Source of the DNA: Amoebidium appalachense
Lineage: Eukaryota > Ichthyosporea
Direction of reading: 5' to 3'
NCBI GenBank assembly: GCA_963693365.1
Contig: CAVNZM010000018.1
Span: 186,001 to 250,000 of the forward strand
Length of the DNA stretch: 64,000 nt
This document shows, one piece after another, positions 11,600 through 26,681 of this stretch. Under the pieces are notes generated by a model. That model did no database searches. It worked only from the letters and a program-made list of their open reading frames with translations, and had not been told where the DNA came from. Position 1 is the stretch's first letter. Each line of letters opens with the position of its first letter. The position numbers were made by a program, and so were the translations under genes.

Positions 11600-12639
11600 G
11601 ATGGGTCACGGCAGAGCCTCAGCGACTTGACTTGACTTATGATTATAATTGTTTGCTGAAATTGATGACTTGAATTGACTTACAAGTCGCGACTTGGAGG
11701 GGTACTATAGCTATTTATAGTAACTCATCCAGCCAGCTGGGCCACGGGCGGGCATTGCGCCCCCCCTTTTAACCCACCCTTCTATTCTTCTCCGCCCTAA
11801 GCCCCCCTCCCCCCATCAAGTCACTCCTATGTCCAGCCTCATGGCTTGACTTGACTTGGTTGAAGTCAGGAGCTTGGTGACTTCAAGGCGCGACTTGAAG
11901 TCAAGTCGCCACACCGCTGCATGATGAAAAGCATTGATTCCAACCAATCAGGTTGAAGTGGCTCATCGTCCATCCTAATGTCGCATCATGGACATACGTC
12001 TCTGACCACCCCATACGTCACACCGGCACGTGCACACACACACCTTTAGACCAGACCTAGTTTTATTGGCCACATTTCTCGAGCCAAACATGTGACCTCC
12101 CCCCCCCCCCCCCCCCCCCCTCCCTAAAGCTTTCCCCACGGCCCAGAAAAACATATAAAAAAAAAGGGGAATGCTTACATGCGTTAGAAGTTCTCCTCCC
12201 CCCCCCCCCCTAAAGCTTTCCCCCACGGCCCAGAAAAACATATAACAAAAAAAAAAAGGGGGGGGGGGGGGGGGGGGGCAATGGCACCATAGGGACACTT
12301 CCTTTAACTTTGCGCACACACACAGGATGTGGCGCTGTACATTCGTACTTGATTGGTATAACCCATCGTCCTCAGCAATCATCAGCTTGAATACCCCACC
12401 ACCAATAAAGGTTCTTAGAGAAAGCAGATTCTAAACCGCGTACACGCAAACATATATGCACCTTTTAGTCCCAAAAAAAAAGCCTGGATAAATGTGAGGT
12501 GTTAAGTGCAGCGTGAAACGAAAAAGAATTCATACTCCTACTTAACAAGCGAATATGCGTAGCCAACCGTGGGCATGCCACACACACGATCAAGAAGCAA
12601 CGTCAAGAGCGACATTGAAGAATTTCAGGAGGGAGCAAT
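11600..12639. other. non-coding spacer with TTGACTT-rich array and poly-C duplication
   Basis: Between 11620 and 11915 the motif GACTTGACTT and its variants recur in both orientations, including the near-palindrome GCGACTTGAAGTCAAGTCGC near 11890. At 12124-12156 and 12211-12243 a 32 bp segment (TAAAGCTTTCC...AAAAACATAT) occurs twice, each time preceded by poly-C and followed by an A run. No gene was seen. Confidence 0.5.
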
Positions 12640-12662
12640 AAGACCCCCCTCGGGGGGGTCTT
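12640..12662. other. perfect GC-rich hairpin just downstream of eL22
   Basis: AAGACCCCCC, a two-base gap and GGGGGGGTCTT form a near-perfect inverted repeat 22 bp past the eL22 stop codon, so it would lie in the 3' untranslated region. It resembles a bacterial terminator in shape only; in this eukaryotic context its role is unknown. Confidence 0.4.
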
Positions 12663-12683
12663 TCCGCTAGGAAAAGGAGGGTT

Positions 12684-15209
<2,526 letters not shown>

Positions 15210-15218
15210 CTGCTTTGG

Positions 15219-15267
<49 letters not shown>

Positions 15268-15488
15268 TGGTGGTTGTGGTGGCGGTGGTGGTCGTGTGGC
15301 AGGGGGTAGTGGGGGTGGGGGGAGGGGGGGGGGGGGGGGGGGGGGGGAAGGGGGAGGGGAGGGAAGGGGAACAGCAGGAAAAAGGGAGGGATAATGGGCG
15401 AAGAATGGAGGTGACGAGAAGGAAGGGATGAAGGTATCGGTGAAGGGCTCGGCCAGGCAGGTGACGTGGAATGAAAGGTGTGTGTGCA

Positions 15489-15531
<43 letters not shown>

Positions 15532-17414
15532 TGGGGGGGGGAGGGAGGAGGGGAGGGGGGGGGGGGGAGAGAAAAAGGGTTAGTAAGCAGTATCGTGAAG
15601 GGGGGAGGGGGGGAAGGGGGGGGGGGGGGGATTGTGTAGCAGTAAGATAGGAAGAGTAGTAGGAGGGGGAAGAGGGAAACAGAGTGAACAGTATTGTATG
15701 CTGGTGCCTGGAGTGTGGATATGAATGACGTGCGAGGTGGCGGTGGGGGTGGGGAAAGAGGTTATGTGCTCAAGTGTTTGGTGTGCTTGGACAGGGGACG
15801 AGTGCCTGTGTGTGAATGCATGTGTGCTTGTGAACGTGTATCTGTGTGCGTGTGTGCATGCAAACTCACGAGCTGATATGTTTGTGTAACGTGTGTGCGT
15901 ATGTGAGTGCGGGTGGGCGGATGAGCATGTGTGTGCGGGTGTGCGTGCATGTCAGTCGAGCATGCGGCCGTGCCAGAGCACCTGTACATGGAATGTTTGT
16001 GTGTGTGTGTGTGCGTGTGTGTGGAAAGGGTTGTTGGGGGGGGAAGGGAGAGTTGGGTGGCGGGAGGGCGGGAGGAGGAGGGGGGAAGGGGTTGAGGGCG
16101 GGCAGGGGAATCGAGTTCCCGTGCTAGAGTAGAAGTTGCATGCAGAGTAGTGCAGATGTGATCACGAGCCTGTGTCTTCGCGCAATGATTTGGTGTATGT
16201 GTGTGGGCGCGTACGTGCGTGCGTGCGTGTTTGTTTGCGAGTATGTGGGCGTGCATATGTGTACACGAGCTGGCATGGTCTGTACACGGCCATCACAGGA
16301 GGTGTTTGTGTGTGCCTGTGCTTTCATGTTTTGGTGTGTGTAAGCGTAATCCTGCCGGCCGGTTGCGACCACCAACATGTGCACGTGTGTTGTGTATGAC
16401 CAGAGCTACCGCGCCTACATCCAATTTCCTTCCTCCACACATGCACGCCTCCTTTCTACTTTTCAGGCTGAAACATGAATCACACCTCTATCCGTATGCA
16501 TGCTTCTATTTTCCAGGTTACAAGAACAGAGATATTTTGCCTGAAGCGACTACTCCTTAACCAAAGTCATAACAGGCCATCATGATAATAACACTAGCTC
16601 GTAGGAACTTACAGGCATTTTTGCTTGATGCTAAGGACTATGAACAAGACGGGTGTGAATGGTTGCAGTAAAATGCCGTGTGCGAAAAGGGCACAAGGGC
16701 GCCCTTGATCTTTATGTGATTCAGCTATTATCAAGGATACGATACATTCGAAGCTAATTAATTAGCACTTTGTCCCTCCTCGATTCCTTCTTTATCGCTC
16801 AATCGTTATAATCACATGTCGAGTAGAACATATATCGCACGTGTTCGCTTCACAACAATGGAAGGAAACAACATGGCCATTGCATCGTGTAACATTTGTT
16901 TTCACATAGTCAACCTATGGTAGCTTATATGGGCATGGCTTCCACAGCAACAAGAGACGACATTGAATAATAAGGCTGCAGTTTATTATTAATTTGAAGA
17001 TCTTTCTATTGCCATCACGGGAATGTGCAGATGCATGGATACAGAAATTGCACACACCGGATCCCGGGTCCACCATCATGCAGATGCCATAGCAATTGAA
17101 GTGTTTAAGGAATCTAGATCTTTGTTTAGCACAAGTCTTAACTATATGGTATGACTGTGTGTAGAGTCTGTTATGTGTTGCATAATCTTCTTGCTACCAA
17201 AATCTAAAGCCCTTCACCATGTTACAAATTCTCAAGCATCACTGTACACGTGCAAGGCTTAGTTATATTAACTATTCAAGCTAACCAGGGTTATACACAT
17301 GCAGATATTACAAATACACGGACACTTCATGTAGAAGACGCTGCACGTAGATGAAGCACATTGTAGTAATGAAGTGTACACTGTGTGGGTGGGTTGCAAT
17401 GGCGGGAGCAAATC
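15210..17414. other. eL22 upstream region and spacer
   Basis: 15480-16390 is GT/G-rich on the plus strand and likely holds the unresolved first intron, exon and promoter of eL22. From 16400 to 17400 the sequence is ordinary mixed-composition DNA with no ORF or motif that I can defend. Confidence 0.4.
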
Positions 17415-17666
17415 CTAGTTGCTGTCTTGGGTGGGGGTGGTGGTCTGGCCAGCCAGCTGTAAGAGAGAGGAAAAAAAAGGGGAGTTAGGAGGCATTTCTA
17501 GTGAACTCACACATCAAGCTCAACAATTTTAGTATGTCCACACTATGGACGTAACTTATAACTATGTATATTGAATGGGAATGTAGATCAGCTACTCAAC
17601 ACAACCAAAAAACATCGGGCTCAACTGAGTGTTTGAAGAGTGTGGGAAGGGGCTTGGAGGGGACCC

Positions 17667-17698
<32 letters not shown>

Positions 17699-19955
17699 CG
17701 GGGAGGGGGAGGGAGGGAGGCGCTATGTGTGCAGTTTGGTTACTGTGATTTATGCACTACTATATAATGAAAATATCTCAGTCCCAGAAGGCTATAAGAG
17801 ACACTCTGTGTTCCGAACTTTGAAGAATTGTTCTTTCGGTATGCACGTGACACGTAACTTGGCATTTCATTTTTTAAGGGGAGGAGGGGGGGGGGGGGGG
17901 GGGGGATGGGGGAGGGGGAGGGAGGAGGAGGGGGGGGGGGGGGGGGGGGGTAGGCAATGTAAGAAGAGGGCAGGAAAGTTTTTTTTTTTTTTTTTTTTTT
18001 TTTTTTGGAGTGGGGGTGGGGGGTGGGGGGTTATACCACACGGCCGATGTCAGCAAGCACCTTCTGGGCAAAGAACATATTCTGCTTGAGAATGTCGCGC
18101 TCCTGCATGGGAAAAACAGACACCTGGTCAGAATTAATTAACCCCATCGTTATCCCACATAAGCTTTCTGAATCTCCGTTTCTTAGACTATACCCTTGGA
18201 GGTTCCGTTCTACGTGTGCATGTGCAGAAAAACTGTGTGCAACAACCAAGTAACATGTGCAAGAGGAGGTATATAGTTAAGGAAATTTGTATGAATGGTT
18301 GGGAAAATAGGACATGGGCCGTGTGTGTGGGGGGGGGGGGGGGGGGGGGAGGATGGCTTGTGCGCGCTTGTCTTTGTGTGTGGGTGCGGGGGAGGAGAGA
18401 AGGGAGAGGGGAGAAGCCTTGGGGGGGGGGGGGATCCTATGCTGCCCCAAGTTTCTATCTTTTTAATTCCCTTCACAAGTGGCGTGTGTGTGTGTGTGGT
18501 AAACCTAATACTCGTTGTGGCTTCTGCGAGCGCTGGTTGAAAAGGGGGAGAAGGGGGAGGGGGGGGGGGGGGGGGGAGAGAGAGAGAGAGAAGGGGGAGG
18601 GGGGTGGAGGGTGGGGGGAGGGAGAGAAGGTAAGGAGCGATAATGTGATGCAATTGGACAAAAACATCTCAGAAACTATAGGAAACTAAGAATTCCGCAC
18701 GGTATTCAATTGAAACGTCATCACCTACCCCAGCGACGACCTCGTTTGCATCACACACCTCCATCAGCCTGCCCTCCGACCAGATGACAATGCCTTGTAG
18801 TTCCTCCTCTCTCTTGCGCAGCCACGTGGGGTTGGCCTGCTTGAGCACGGGGAGGGCCTTCGCAACACTGCTCAGAATGTCGATGTGTGACTCGATTTCA
18901 GTAAGCAGGGCTTGCGCTTCGGTGGCAGTGGCAATGGAAAGGAGAGGTCCGGGTTCTGCGCTTATCATTCTCTCCGTTTCTTCCTCGATTGCAGCTATAT
19001 CTCGTTTTGTCTTTTCGATCTCTCTCTCCATTTGCTCGATTGCACGCCGCTTATCCAGGATACTTTCTGCCAGGTCTGTGTTTTCCTTTACGGCGTCAGC
19101 AATCATCTTGCTCGTTTGGCGCTTCGCCTCGACCACCTGTTCTTCCTCGTTTCTGTCCGTGTCGGTGTTTCTGAGGGCATCCTCAACGATCTCTGTGATT
19201 TCTTTGAGGATAGCCGCCTGCGCCTCCTTGGCCCTGCGCTTGTTGGGGTCCCCGGCCTGCATGTTCTTGCTGGAGTGGGGCAGGTAACGTGGTTAGGCAC
19301 TGACATGATGTTTGGAGTGAGGATCTGAGAATGAAAAGAAATAAATTAATACTCGGGTTTCTCTCGTTTTGTCTTTTTTTTTTTTTTCAGTGAAAAAAGA
19401 ACGAGAAAATGCTGTCAATGATCATAGTTTGTTCGGTTTATTTACTCTCTTGCTTTCTTTGCCTTGTTACCCCCCCCCCCCCCCCCCCCCCCCCAAAACC
19501 CTCCTTTTCCTCCTTCCTTTCTAATTTTACAACACATGTACGTGCACGCAAACACACACTGTGACACCAAGCGCTCCCTTGCTACACCCACCCCTTCCTT
19601 TAGGCAAGCAAACTTCAGAGTAGTGCACAGCAAAAAAGCACATTATACCCGCTTTTAGTTTTGACGGGAGCAATATCATGCAGATCACATCCAATAGAAT
19701 CAACTTGCATCAGCACGTCTTCTTTTCTGACACCCACCTCTTTGTAGCGAGGGCAAGGATTGTGCGTGTGGCCTTGTTGAGGCGGATGAATCTTGCCTGT
19801 GCACGTGCAGCCTCAGCCCTCTGCTCGTCATAGCACTTGGCCATGTGCTGCTGCACAAGCAGCGCTCCCAGTTGCTGGTCGATGATCTTTTCCTCCTCAA
19901 GAATCTCGGCGAGTTCTTGAACTTGCTGGGCAAAGGGGTGGTTGACTTCTTCCTC
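17415..19955 (-). CDS. coiled-coil protein, family not recognised (5' exon unresolved)
   Basis: Four exons join in phase on the minus strand: 19738-19955, 18729-19269, 18037-18102 and 17415-17456. Donors are GTGGGT, GTAGGT and GTATAA and every acceptor ends in CAG. They encode about 289 residues ending in QTTTPTQDSN and TAG. The product is rich in Glu, Gln, Lys, Arg and Leu, with long heptad-like stretches (for example RRAIEQMEREIEKTKRDIAA), so one or more coiled coils are likely. There is no signal peptide or membrane segment. The start lies upstream of 19955: an ATG at 20013-20015 would add a Ser-rich stretch through a strong pyrimidine tract, so an upstream exon is more likely. Centrosome, kinetochore or flagellar scaffold roles are all possible; I do not assign one. 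Confidence 0.7.
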
Positions 19956-20300
19956 CTGGAAAGAAGAGGAGGAGGAGAAGGAGGAGGAGGAGCGGGAGTT
20001 CGAAGAAAAACTCATAGAAGAAGAAGAAGAAGACTTGAAGAAAAAAAAAGTAAGACGGATAGTTCGTAGAGGAGGAAGGGATTTATGAGCAGGAGAACAT
20101 GTCGTTGTTGCCTCTGTGCCAGATATCATTCACGGCAGGGTTCATATCATTCTGACCGGTATAAAGTTTACCAGATAGACATATGCCATGCCTTTCAAGC
20201 CAAGCTATTCATGAAGCAACATGTATCTGTCCATTTTTCATTGGTAAAGGGCTCGTGCAGGTTTCCTTTGAAAGAGCAAGTTTCTGGCCTAGGAGTTTCA

Positions 20301-20706
20301 TCATGAATTCATGATTTCTTCCAACGTCTCATTCTCTTCATCCAGCTCCAAAGTTTGGTGTTACATTTAGACGGGTAGCGGCGCAGAGAGAGAAGTGAGC
20401 CTCTACCTACCAACCCAATCAAACTGTGCCCATGTCCCAGAAAATGGCAAAACGACCTATAATGCCTGCGTTTTGAAACAACTAGACTTGATGAAAGAAT
20501 CACAAAGGAAACGGTGCCAAACAAAGAAAAAGAAAACAGGGGATAAATTGCCTACCGATGTGTCTTCAATTGGTGGCATGGTAGCACTCTTGAGGTCAGC
20601 AGTGGCAGGGGCACGGAGACTCTTGAGAACCATTTTCTGCTTCCAAGAGGAAGAAATTTCAGTCTTCTTGTCCATTTTCTGCTTTTTCTGCAGTTTTTGC
20701 GAGCTT
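20301..20706 (-). CDS. small basic protein with acidic tail, not recognised (5' end unresolved)
   Basis: Exon 20556-20706 and exon 20301-20345 join in phase through a GTAGGC donor and a weak acceptor ending GGAG. They encode a Lys/Gln-rich start (KLQKKQKMDKK), a central SSSWKQKMVLKSLRAP, and an acidic end LDEENETLEEIMNS with a TGA stop. An in-frame ATG lies inside the first exon, but the open frame continues to a good acceptor (TTCTTGTCAACAG), so an earlier start is likely. The short basic SxWKxKM pattern is loosely like some small nucleolar proteins, which is too weak for a name. Confidence 0.45.
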
Positions 20707-22129
20707 CTGTTGACAAGAAATAGAACGGGGACCGTCAACGTTAACTGGCTCTATAGCTAGAGGTCACTAAGAGCTGTCAGACCGCGTAAACGCTGCTTTG
20801 AATAAGATTTCACAATGATTTAATTTCTGTCACATTCACGTCTATCTCTCTTTCTCTGCTCTCCGTTTCTCTCTCTCCCTCTCCCTCTCTCCCTCTGTAT
20901 ACGCATACACAAAATATGTTTTTTTTGTGTTGGGTTGGTTTTTCTCTTTCTCTTTCGGTGACGTCTTTTCTGTGTCTGAATGCGGCTCCAAAACTGAAAC
21001 ACGTGAAATGGCCACGTACGTATACCTTGTTTTTTCACACGTCAACCTTCGATGCCCTTCCAAAGTATTTGTGTCGTTCAGCCTCGTTCTGCGTTATACA
21101 CGTGGACAGTGTTTGGCTTTTTGTACTGCAGTCACAGAAGCGGTCATGCGAATTTGATTCGACAATCGAGTTCCCATGCGACGATTGGTTAACTAGAGCT
21201 ATTTGTCTATTCTATTGGTTGGACGTCAAGGAAAGCGAATAGAGATCTTGCCGAAGAACCAGGTAACGGCACGAAAAGCAGAATGGTACATTCGGGTCTA
21301 CATTGGCGGCTATCGGGTCTGCATGATAAATGATCCAAACAGAGTGCTCGTCAGTGAGTCGTCACAAGTCGTCTTTTGTCTTCCTAATATTCCCAGAAGC
21401 CTGGCATTAATATTATCTATAAAATTTCCTATCACTATATGCATTTTTAACCTAGCTTGATATTTTTCTGCTAAGCGTATACTATGGTTTCTAAAATAGG
21501 ATATTTGTCCCAAATAAAACAAGTGGGAGACACGGCCCTCTGGAACACCGGTGGGACATCACGGAAACATTGTCAGGTGACCAATCAAATGCCTCCAACT
21601 GACATTTGGATTGCACCTGTATTGGCGGGTCGATATGGTATGAACTATTTTTGGTTTTCGTGTCCTCACTCTTTTCACCTCTTTTGAGAAGGCTTTCACG
21701 GCTCCTCAGAGTCTCCGCACCCGCGGCTCCCGAACCCAGGAACGCTGGTGTCGCCATATTCACCTTTGCCTGTCTATGACCAAGCTTTCACGTGCTCTCA
21801 AATTTCACACATTTCACGCGCACGCGTGCTTTCATACAGGCACATATAAACACATGCACGCAAATGCACACACAGACATACACTCAGTGCCACGGCTATA
21901 CACGTAGGAGGACATCATGGTTCAAGTTGTTAATAAGTATATAAGTTTATTTCTTCGAATTCGATCTCAGTGTCTTACTTCAATAGGTTACAAAAACCTC
22001 TGGTTTTCTATCATTAACTTTCATGCCGTGTTTTTAACAAGGCACCTCAACTGACATTATTCTGTACACGGACATGTACACACCCCCAAAACAGGCACAT
22101 GCACTTAGGGTAGAGTAACGAGCATCACA
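20707..22129. other. spacer between divergent genes
   Basis: Mixed-composition DNA with a CT-rich patch at 20840-20900. It should hold the promoters of the minus-strand gene ending at 20301 and of the plus-strand gene starting at 22130, but no element stands out. Confidence 0.35.
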
Positions 22130-23173
22130 ATGTCTAACATCCGTAACCTTTGCTTCTTCCTAGAGCAAGCTGACCTGTGTAGCTTTGACACACGGGCACA
22201 GAAAAGACTTGAGTATCTGCTTGACACCCTAACCCTAGACGACGCAAACAACGCCAACCCTACGGACGTTAACTTCATCGTTTCCAGAATCGAAGAAATC
22301 AAGGAAATAGCGACTGAGCGGTGTGACTACAAGAGAGATCAGTTACCCATCCTCGCAAACGAAAACGAAAACCTTGAGTGCAACCACTACGACCCCTCCA
22401 CCAAGACCGAGGCTGTCTGCTTCAACGAGAGGGCAGAGGCGATGCTCAACGTGCTGAAAGAGATATCCTCCCTGTGTGCAAATGTGCGTGAGCGTTCCGC
22501 CTGGGTGAGTTCCAGTTCTTCTTCCATCGTTCCAGACACCCCAGCAAAAATCATCACCATCGTCCACAAATACGACAGCGAGCACGAGGGAACTGCCGTA
22601 GCTCGGCGTATGGCTACCCTCTCCAAAAATCGCACATACGACCACGTCCGCAAGCAAAACACTGAGTTAAAGAGGCAGGAGGCGGTTGTGAACAAAGGGC
22701 ACGAAGCTACGAAAAACGAACTTATCAACATCAAGAAACATTACTTCGCAGCTGTGGGTTCGAAAGAGAAAACGGAGAACAAAGTCAAGGTCAACCGCAA
22801 CGTCCGCACACAGCAGACATCTATAACGGACAAGACAAAGTGGACGCAGTTTGATTTTGCTTCCCACAACACGGTGGAGCAGGTGAGGGTTGCACGTGAG
22901 CTCTACCAGATCAACAGTCAGGTGTCACACGGTTCGAATTCGCTCAATGTTGCAGTCCTCGAGGGCTACATCCACACACTCAAGAAGCCAGAGGCCGAGT
23001 ATGTCGTAGGTGCCCCTTGCTGTGCACTATGTAACCAACTAGGTCACATAACTATACCTTCAAATTCAAATGAAAATGTTTTTTTTGGTTTTTTTTTTTC
23101 CTTTTTTCTTTCTTTCTTTCTTTCTTTCTTTCTTTTTTTTTTGTGTGTGTGTGCACGTGTTGGGGGGGGGGAA

Positions 23174-23247
<74 letters not shown>

Positions 23248-24430
23248 TCTCAGGTGTGTGTGTGTGTTGAGGGGGGGGGGAGGGGGGGGGGGGGGGGGGG
23301 GGGGGGGGAGTGAGGGGTAAGACGGGAGGCATGGGAGGTAGAGAAGGTTAACGTTGACTGACTTTTTCTGGTGGTGATGCTACTTGCCAACTTCTGGTGG
23401 GCTATTACTATGATACACCTAGTGGCCAGATTCAACCGGGAGCAATCCCCCCCCCCCCCCCCCAACCACCACCACCACCACCACCATTAGCCACCCTCCC
23501 ACCCTCCCACCCTCCCTCTCCGGCCCCTTCTCCCACTCCACTTTTTCCAAGGCTTGCAATTGCATAAGTGGGGTGGGGTGGTATTGGTGGTGGTGGTGGT
23601 GTGTGTGTGCCTGTGCGTGGAGGGTGGCGGTGGGGGAGGGGGAGGGGGGGAGGGGGAGGGGGGGGGGGGGAGGGGGGGGGGGGGGGGCAGGGAAACGCTG
23701 GGTTCTTCAACATTAACACTCATCCTGTGCATCTTTTTGTGCAGCTAAGGTTCGGATATCATAGTGGCTTAGTGGGTGACCCTAGTCCTGGCTCAACTTC
23801 GGCGCTTATATAAAACGTTTGTTGCCACAAAAAAGACATATAAGTTGACTATTTGGCTAATATTTATAATTAATCGTTACAGTATTTTGGCGAGTATTTT
23901 TGGAGTGCAAGAAAGGTGACGCCAAGGCATGGAGAACTGGATTAACGGGGGTGAGGCAGCCACGTTCGGAGGCTGCTAGATCTAAGATTTGCTTGGAATC
24001 GGAGAAAATTCTGCATTCGTTCGAAATCTGACGGCTTCAATATTGGCACACACTGACATTCACACCCATCCCCGCAGTTCCTCGGCGATAGTGTTACAGC
24101 AGAAACCATGCTTTCCTTCTTTACTGCAGAGAGAGACAGGCTGAAGGTAAAATTTAACCTCCTGCTTGGCCTAATACATATGTAACCCCCCCCCCCCCTC
24201 TTCCCCCCCCGAGGTCGCAAGGCCCTCCTAGGTACACGGTCAGAAACACACCTACATGCACACACCCACATACACACGTACCTTCAAACAGCTACACATG
24301 CTTGCTCTAAGGTTACAAACACAATCCCACGCGTACACTCTTTTCCATATCGTGAGCTGCCCCTGGTGACCCACATCTGCCCATGGCAACCTGCAGCACG
24401 AATTCACCATCTGACTACCGTCACTAACCC

Positions 24431-24478
<48 letters not shown>

Positions 24479-24664
24479 AAAAAAAAAAAAAAACTACCAG
24501 CATGATGGCATAACACAAATACACAATGTCATGTGCGCACGCACGTGCCTACCCACACACACACACAGGACGAGAGCACGATTCCTGAGGAGGCATGCAG
24601 CGACGAGGAGGATGACTGGGAGGGCCACCCGCTGTCGACGACAGACTCGGTTCTCAGTGCATAG
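22130..24664 (+). CDS. spliced protein of unknown function with acidic C terminus
   Basis: Exon 1 (22130-23005, 292 codons) ends at GTC before GTAGGT. Exons 24078-24146 and 24569-24664 follow in phase 0, with acceptors CCCCGCAG and (CA)nCAG and donor GTAAAA. The model gives about 346 residues and ends in an acidic EEACSDEEDDWEG segment and TAG. No signal peptide or membrane span is seen. The first 120 residues are Glu/Asp/Asn-rich and helical in character; the middle is Lys-rich. An alternative last exon at 23745-23813, also phase 0 and preceded by TTTTTGTGCAG, would end the protein 22 residues after exon 1. Intron 1 contains the TTTC, GT and poly-G tracts. I do not recognise the family. Confidence 0.65.
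23745..23813 (+). other. possible alternative terminal exon of the preceding gene
   Basis: The acceptor TTTTTGTGCAG precedes 22 codons and TAA in the same phase as exon 1. If used, it replaces the acidic tail. The sequence has no family signature, so it may equally be an intronic chance frame. Confidence 0.35.
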
Positions 24665-25121
24665 GCAAGACTGATCAGATGTGAGATGATAGCACATTTA
24701 TTGAAAAGGAAAAAGAGAATACAAAAGGAAACTTTCGACCTCGGCTCTGCCCATTGGCAGGGAAACGTGACAACCCTCGTGTTAAAGGCACACCCATTCA
24801 GGAATTTCCGGTGCTCTCACGCTACATTACAATTAGACACAACAACGTTACCTCTATCACGATTACTAGACTGCCAATGTTTAAAACTTACGAACTGAAA
24901 AGGTACTTGTATTGATGGTGTCCAACTCAATAAAGACAATCTTTTCGGCCAGCCCACTGTACCCGTGTATACAAGCATGTACAAGTGTACCTATGCACGT
25001 GCAGAAACGGAAAAACCATTGTCAGCCTCCTGGCGAGAGAACGTGTGTGCATGCATAATACCGATCGCATATGCACATAGTGAACTTCGAACTAAGCACA
25101 CATTGCACACACATCCAACCC

Positions 25122-25427
25122 TCACAAAATCTTCGTGCTAACCTCAGCAACCTTCTTCAACACACCCTCCCTAATTCTCCTCACGACCCCATCCTGTGTG
25201 TTAAAGTTAACCCTCTCAACGCTATCCTCAGTAGGGGACAAATGCAGGTCTGTGGGGTGCCTGTCTATGATATCGATGGGCAGAACGAGTCGGGATGTGC
25301 TTGTGATGAATGCTCCCTGCCACTGGTTGATGTCTTGAAGTTGCGGGTTGCACAGCCGCACGGGTATTCCTGTAAAAACAAAAAATCCGTCAGAATCATT
25401 TGCCCCCCTTCCTCCTCTGAACCCCCC

Positions 25428-25507
<80 letters not shown>

Positions 25508-26638
25508 GGAAAAAAAGAAAAAAAAGAAAAAAAGAACTCCCTACCTCCACCACCACCACATCTCCCCTCCCCTCCCAACATCTGCCTCCCCGCCGCGCCA
25601 CACACAGTCAAATCACACAATGGCCAACACATGCCCTGATCCACTTATCCTAATATGGGAAATAATAGACATGGGACAAGCCAACAGAGGGTTGGGAGAC
25701 TGGGGCATGAGATGGGGGAGCAAAGGAGAGGGAGAGCCGGGGGGGGGGGGGGGGGGGAAGGAAAGGTCGTGGTGGTGGTGGTGGTGTTGGTTGGGGGGGG
25801 GGGGAGGGGGGGGGGGGGGGGGGGGGGAGGGGAAGACGAGAGGGGGATGAGTGGGGCAGGATTTCCATGTGTGCTGATAAAGCCCACACCCCACCATCAC
25901 TTCAACTGATTGAATCACCTCAGTTTGAGGGGGTCGGGGAAAACCGCCAAGGGAGAAGGGGGAAAAGGGGGAGAGAGAGAGAATGAGGGGGGGGGGGGGA
26001 GGGGGGGGGGGGGGGAGGAGGCGGGGGAATGAGAGCGAGCGAGCCAGAGAAAGAAGAGAGTGTGTGTTTGAAAGGGGGGGGGGGGGGGGGGGGGGGAGAA
26101 GAGAATGCAGTGGTGTTGGTCGTACACATACATATTCGAGGTAGGGGGAAGAAGGGGTGGGTGGGATGGGATTTTTTGTTTCAATTTATTTTGTTTTTTT
26201 AGACACATTTTACTATAATACATTTTGAAAAGTATAGTATAAGTATATCACCGACCTACCAAATTTGGTAAGATCGCGAAAAAGATATTCAAAATCGATA
26301 TACTTAAGTATATCGATCATATGAGAAGGCCAAAAGATATACTTCGGAAGTATAGTATATCTTTTGGCCGGATCAAATTTGATTGGATGCGAACGCATCG
26401 AATGCGCACCAAGAACGGATTGGCTGTTCACGATATACTTTTTATAAACTAAACAAACGGTGGTACGGTAATATTGACCACATCGAAAAGTATAGTATAA
26501 GTATATCTCGATATACTTATACTACACTTTTCAAATTGTGTTCTCGTAAAATGTGTCTATTATTAATATTAATATTAATATTATTATTAATTTCAATATT
26601 ATTTATTATTTATTATTATTATTATTATTATTTTATTT

Positions 26639-26681
<43 letters not shown>

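Larger units (their letters stand above)
9030..11600 (+). mobile_element. 5'-truncated LINE-type non-LTR retrotransposon
   Basis: A reverse transcriptase frame is followed by about 0.7 kb of non-coding sequence that recurs at 8606-9040. No endonuclease domain is present upstream, so the copy is 5' truncated, as LINE insertions usually are. The exact 3' end is not visible; no clear poly(A) tail or target-site duplication was seen. Confidence 0.7.

Noticed and set aside
12640-12662. Rho-independent terminator
   Set aside because: The shape fits, but the window is eukaryotic and the hairpin is in the eL22 3' untranslated region without a diagnostic role.
16600-16625. eL22 first exon ATGCCT/GTAAGT on the minus strand
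   Set aside because: The donor looks good, but joining it to the exon ending at 15209 gives the wrong reading phase.
23351-23450. Exon encoding LTFSGGDATCQ...GYYYDTPSG (lectin- or WW-like look)
   Set aside because: A stop codon lies directly upstream in this frame, no AG acceptor is available between them, and no partner exon fits.
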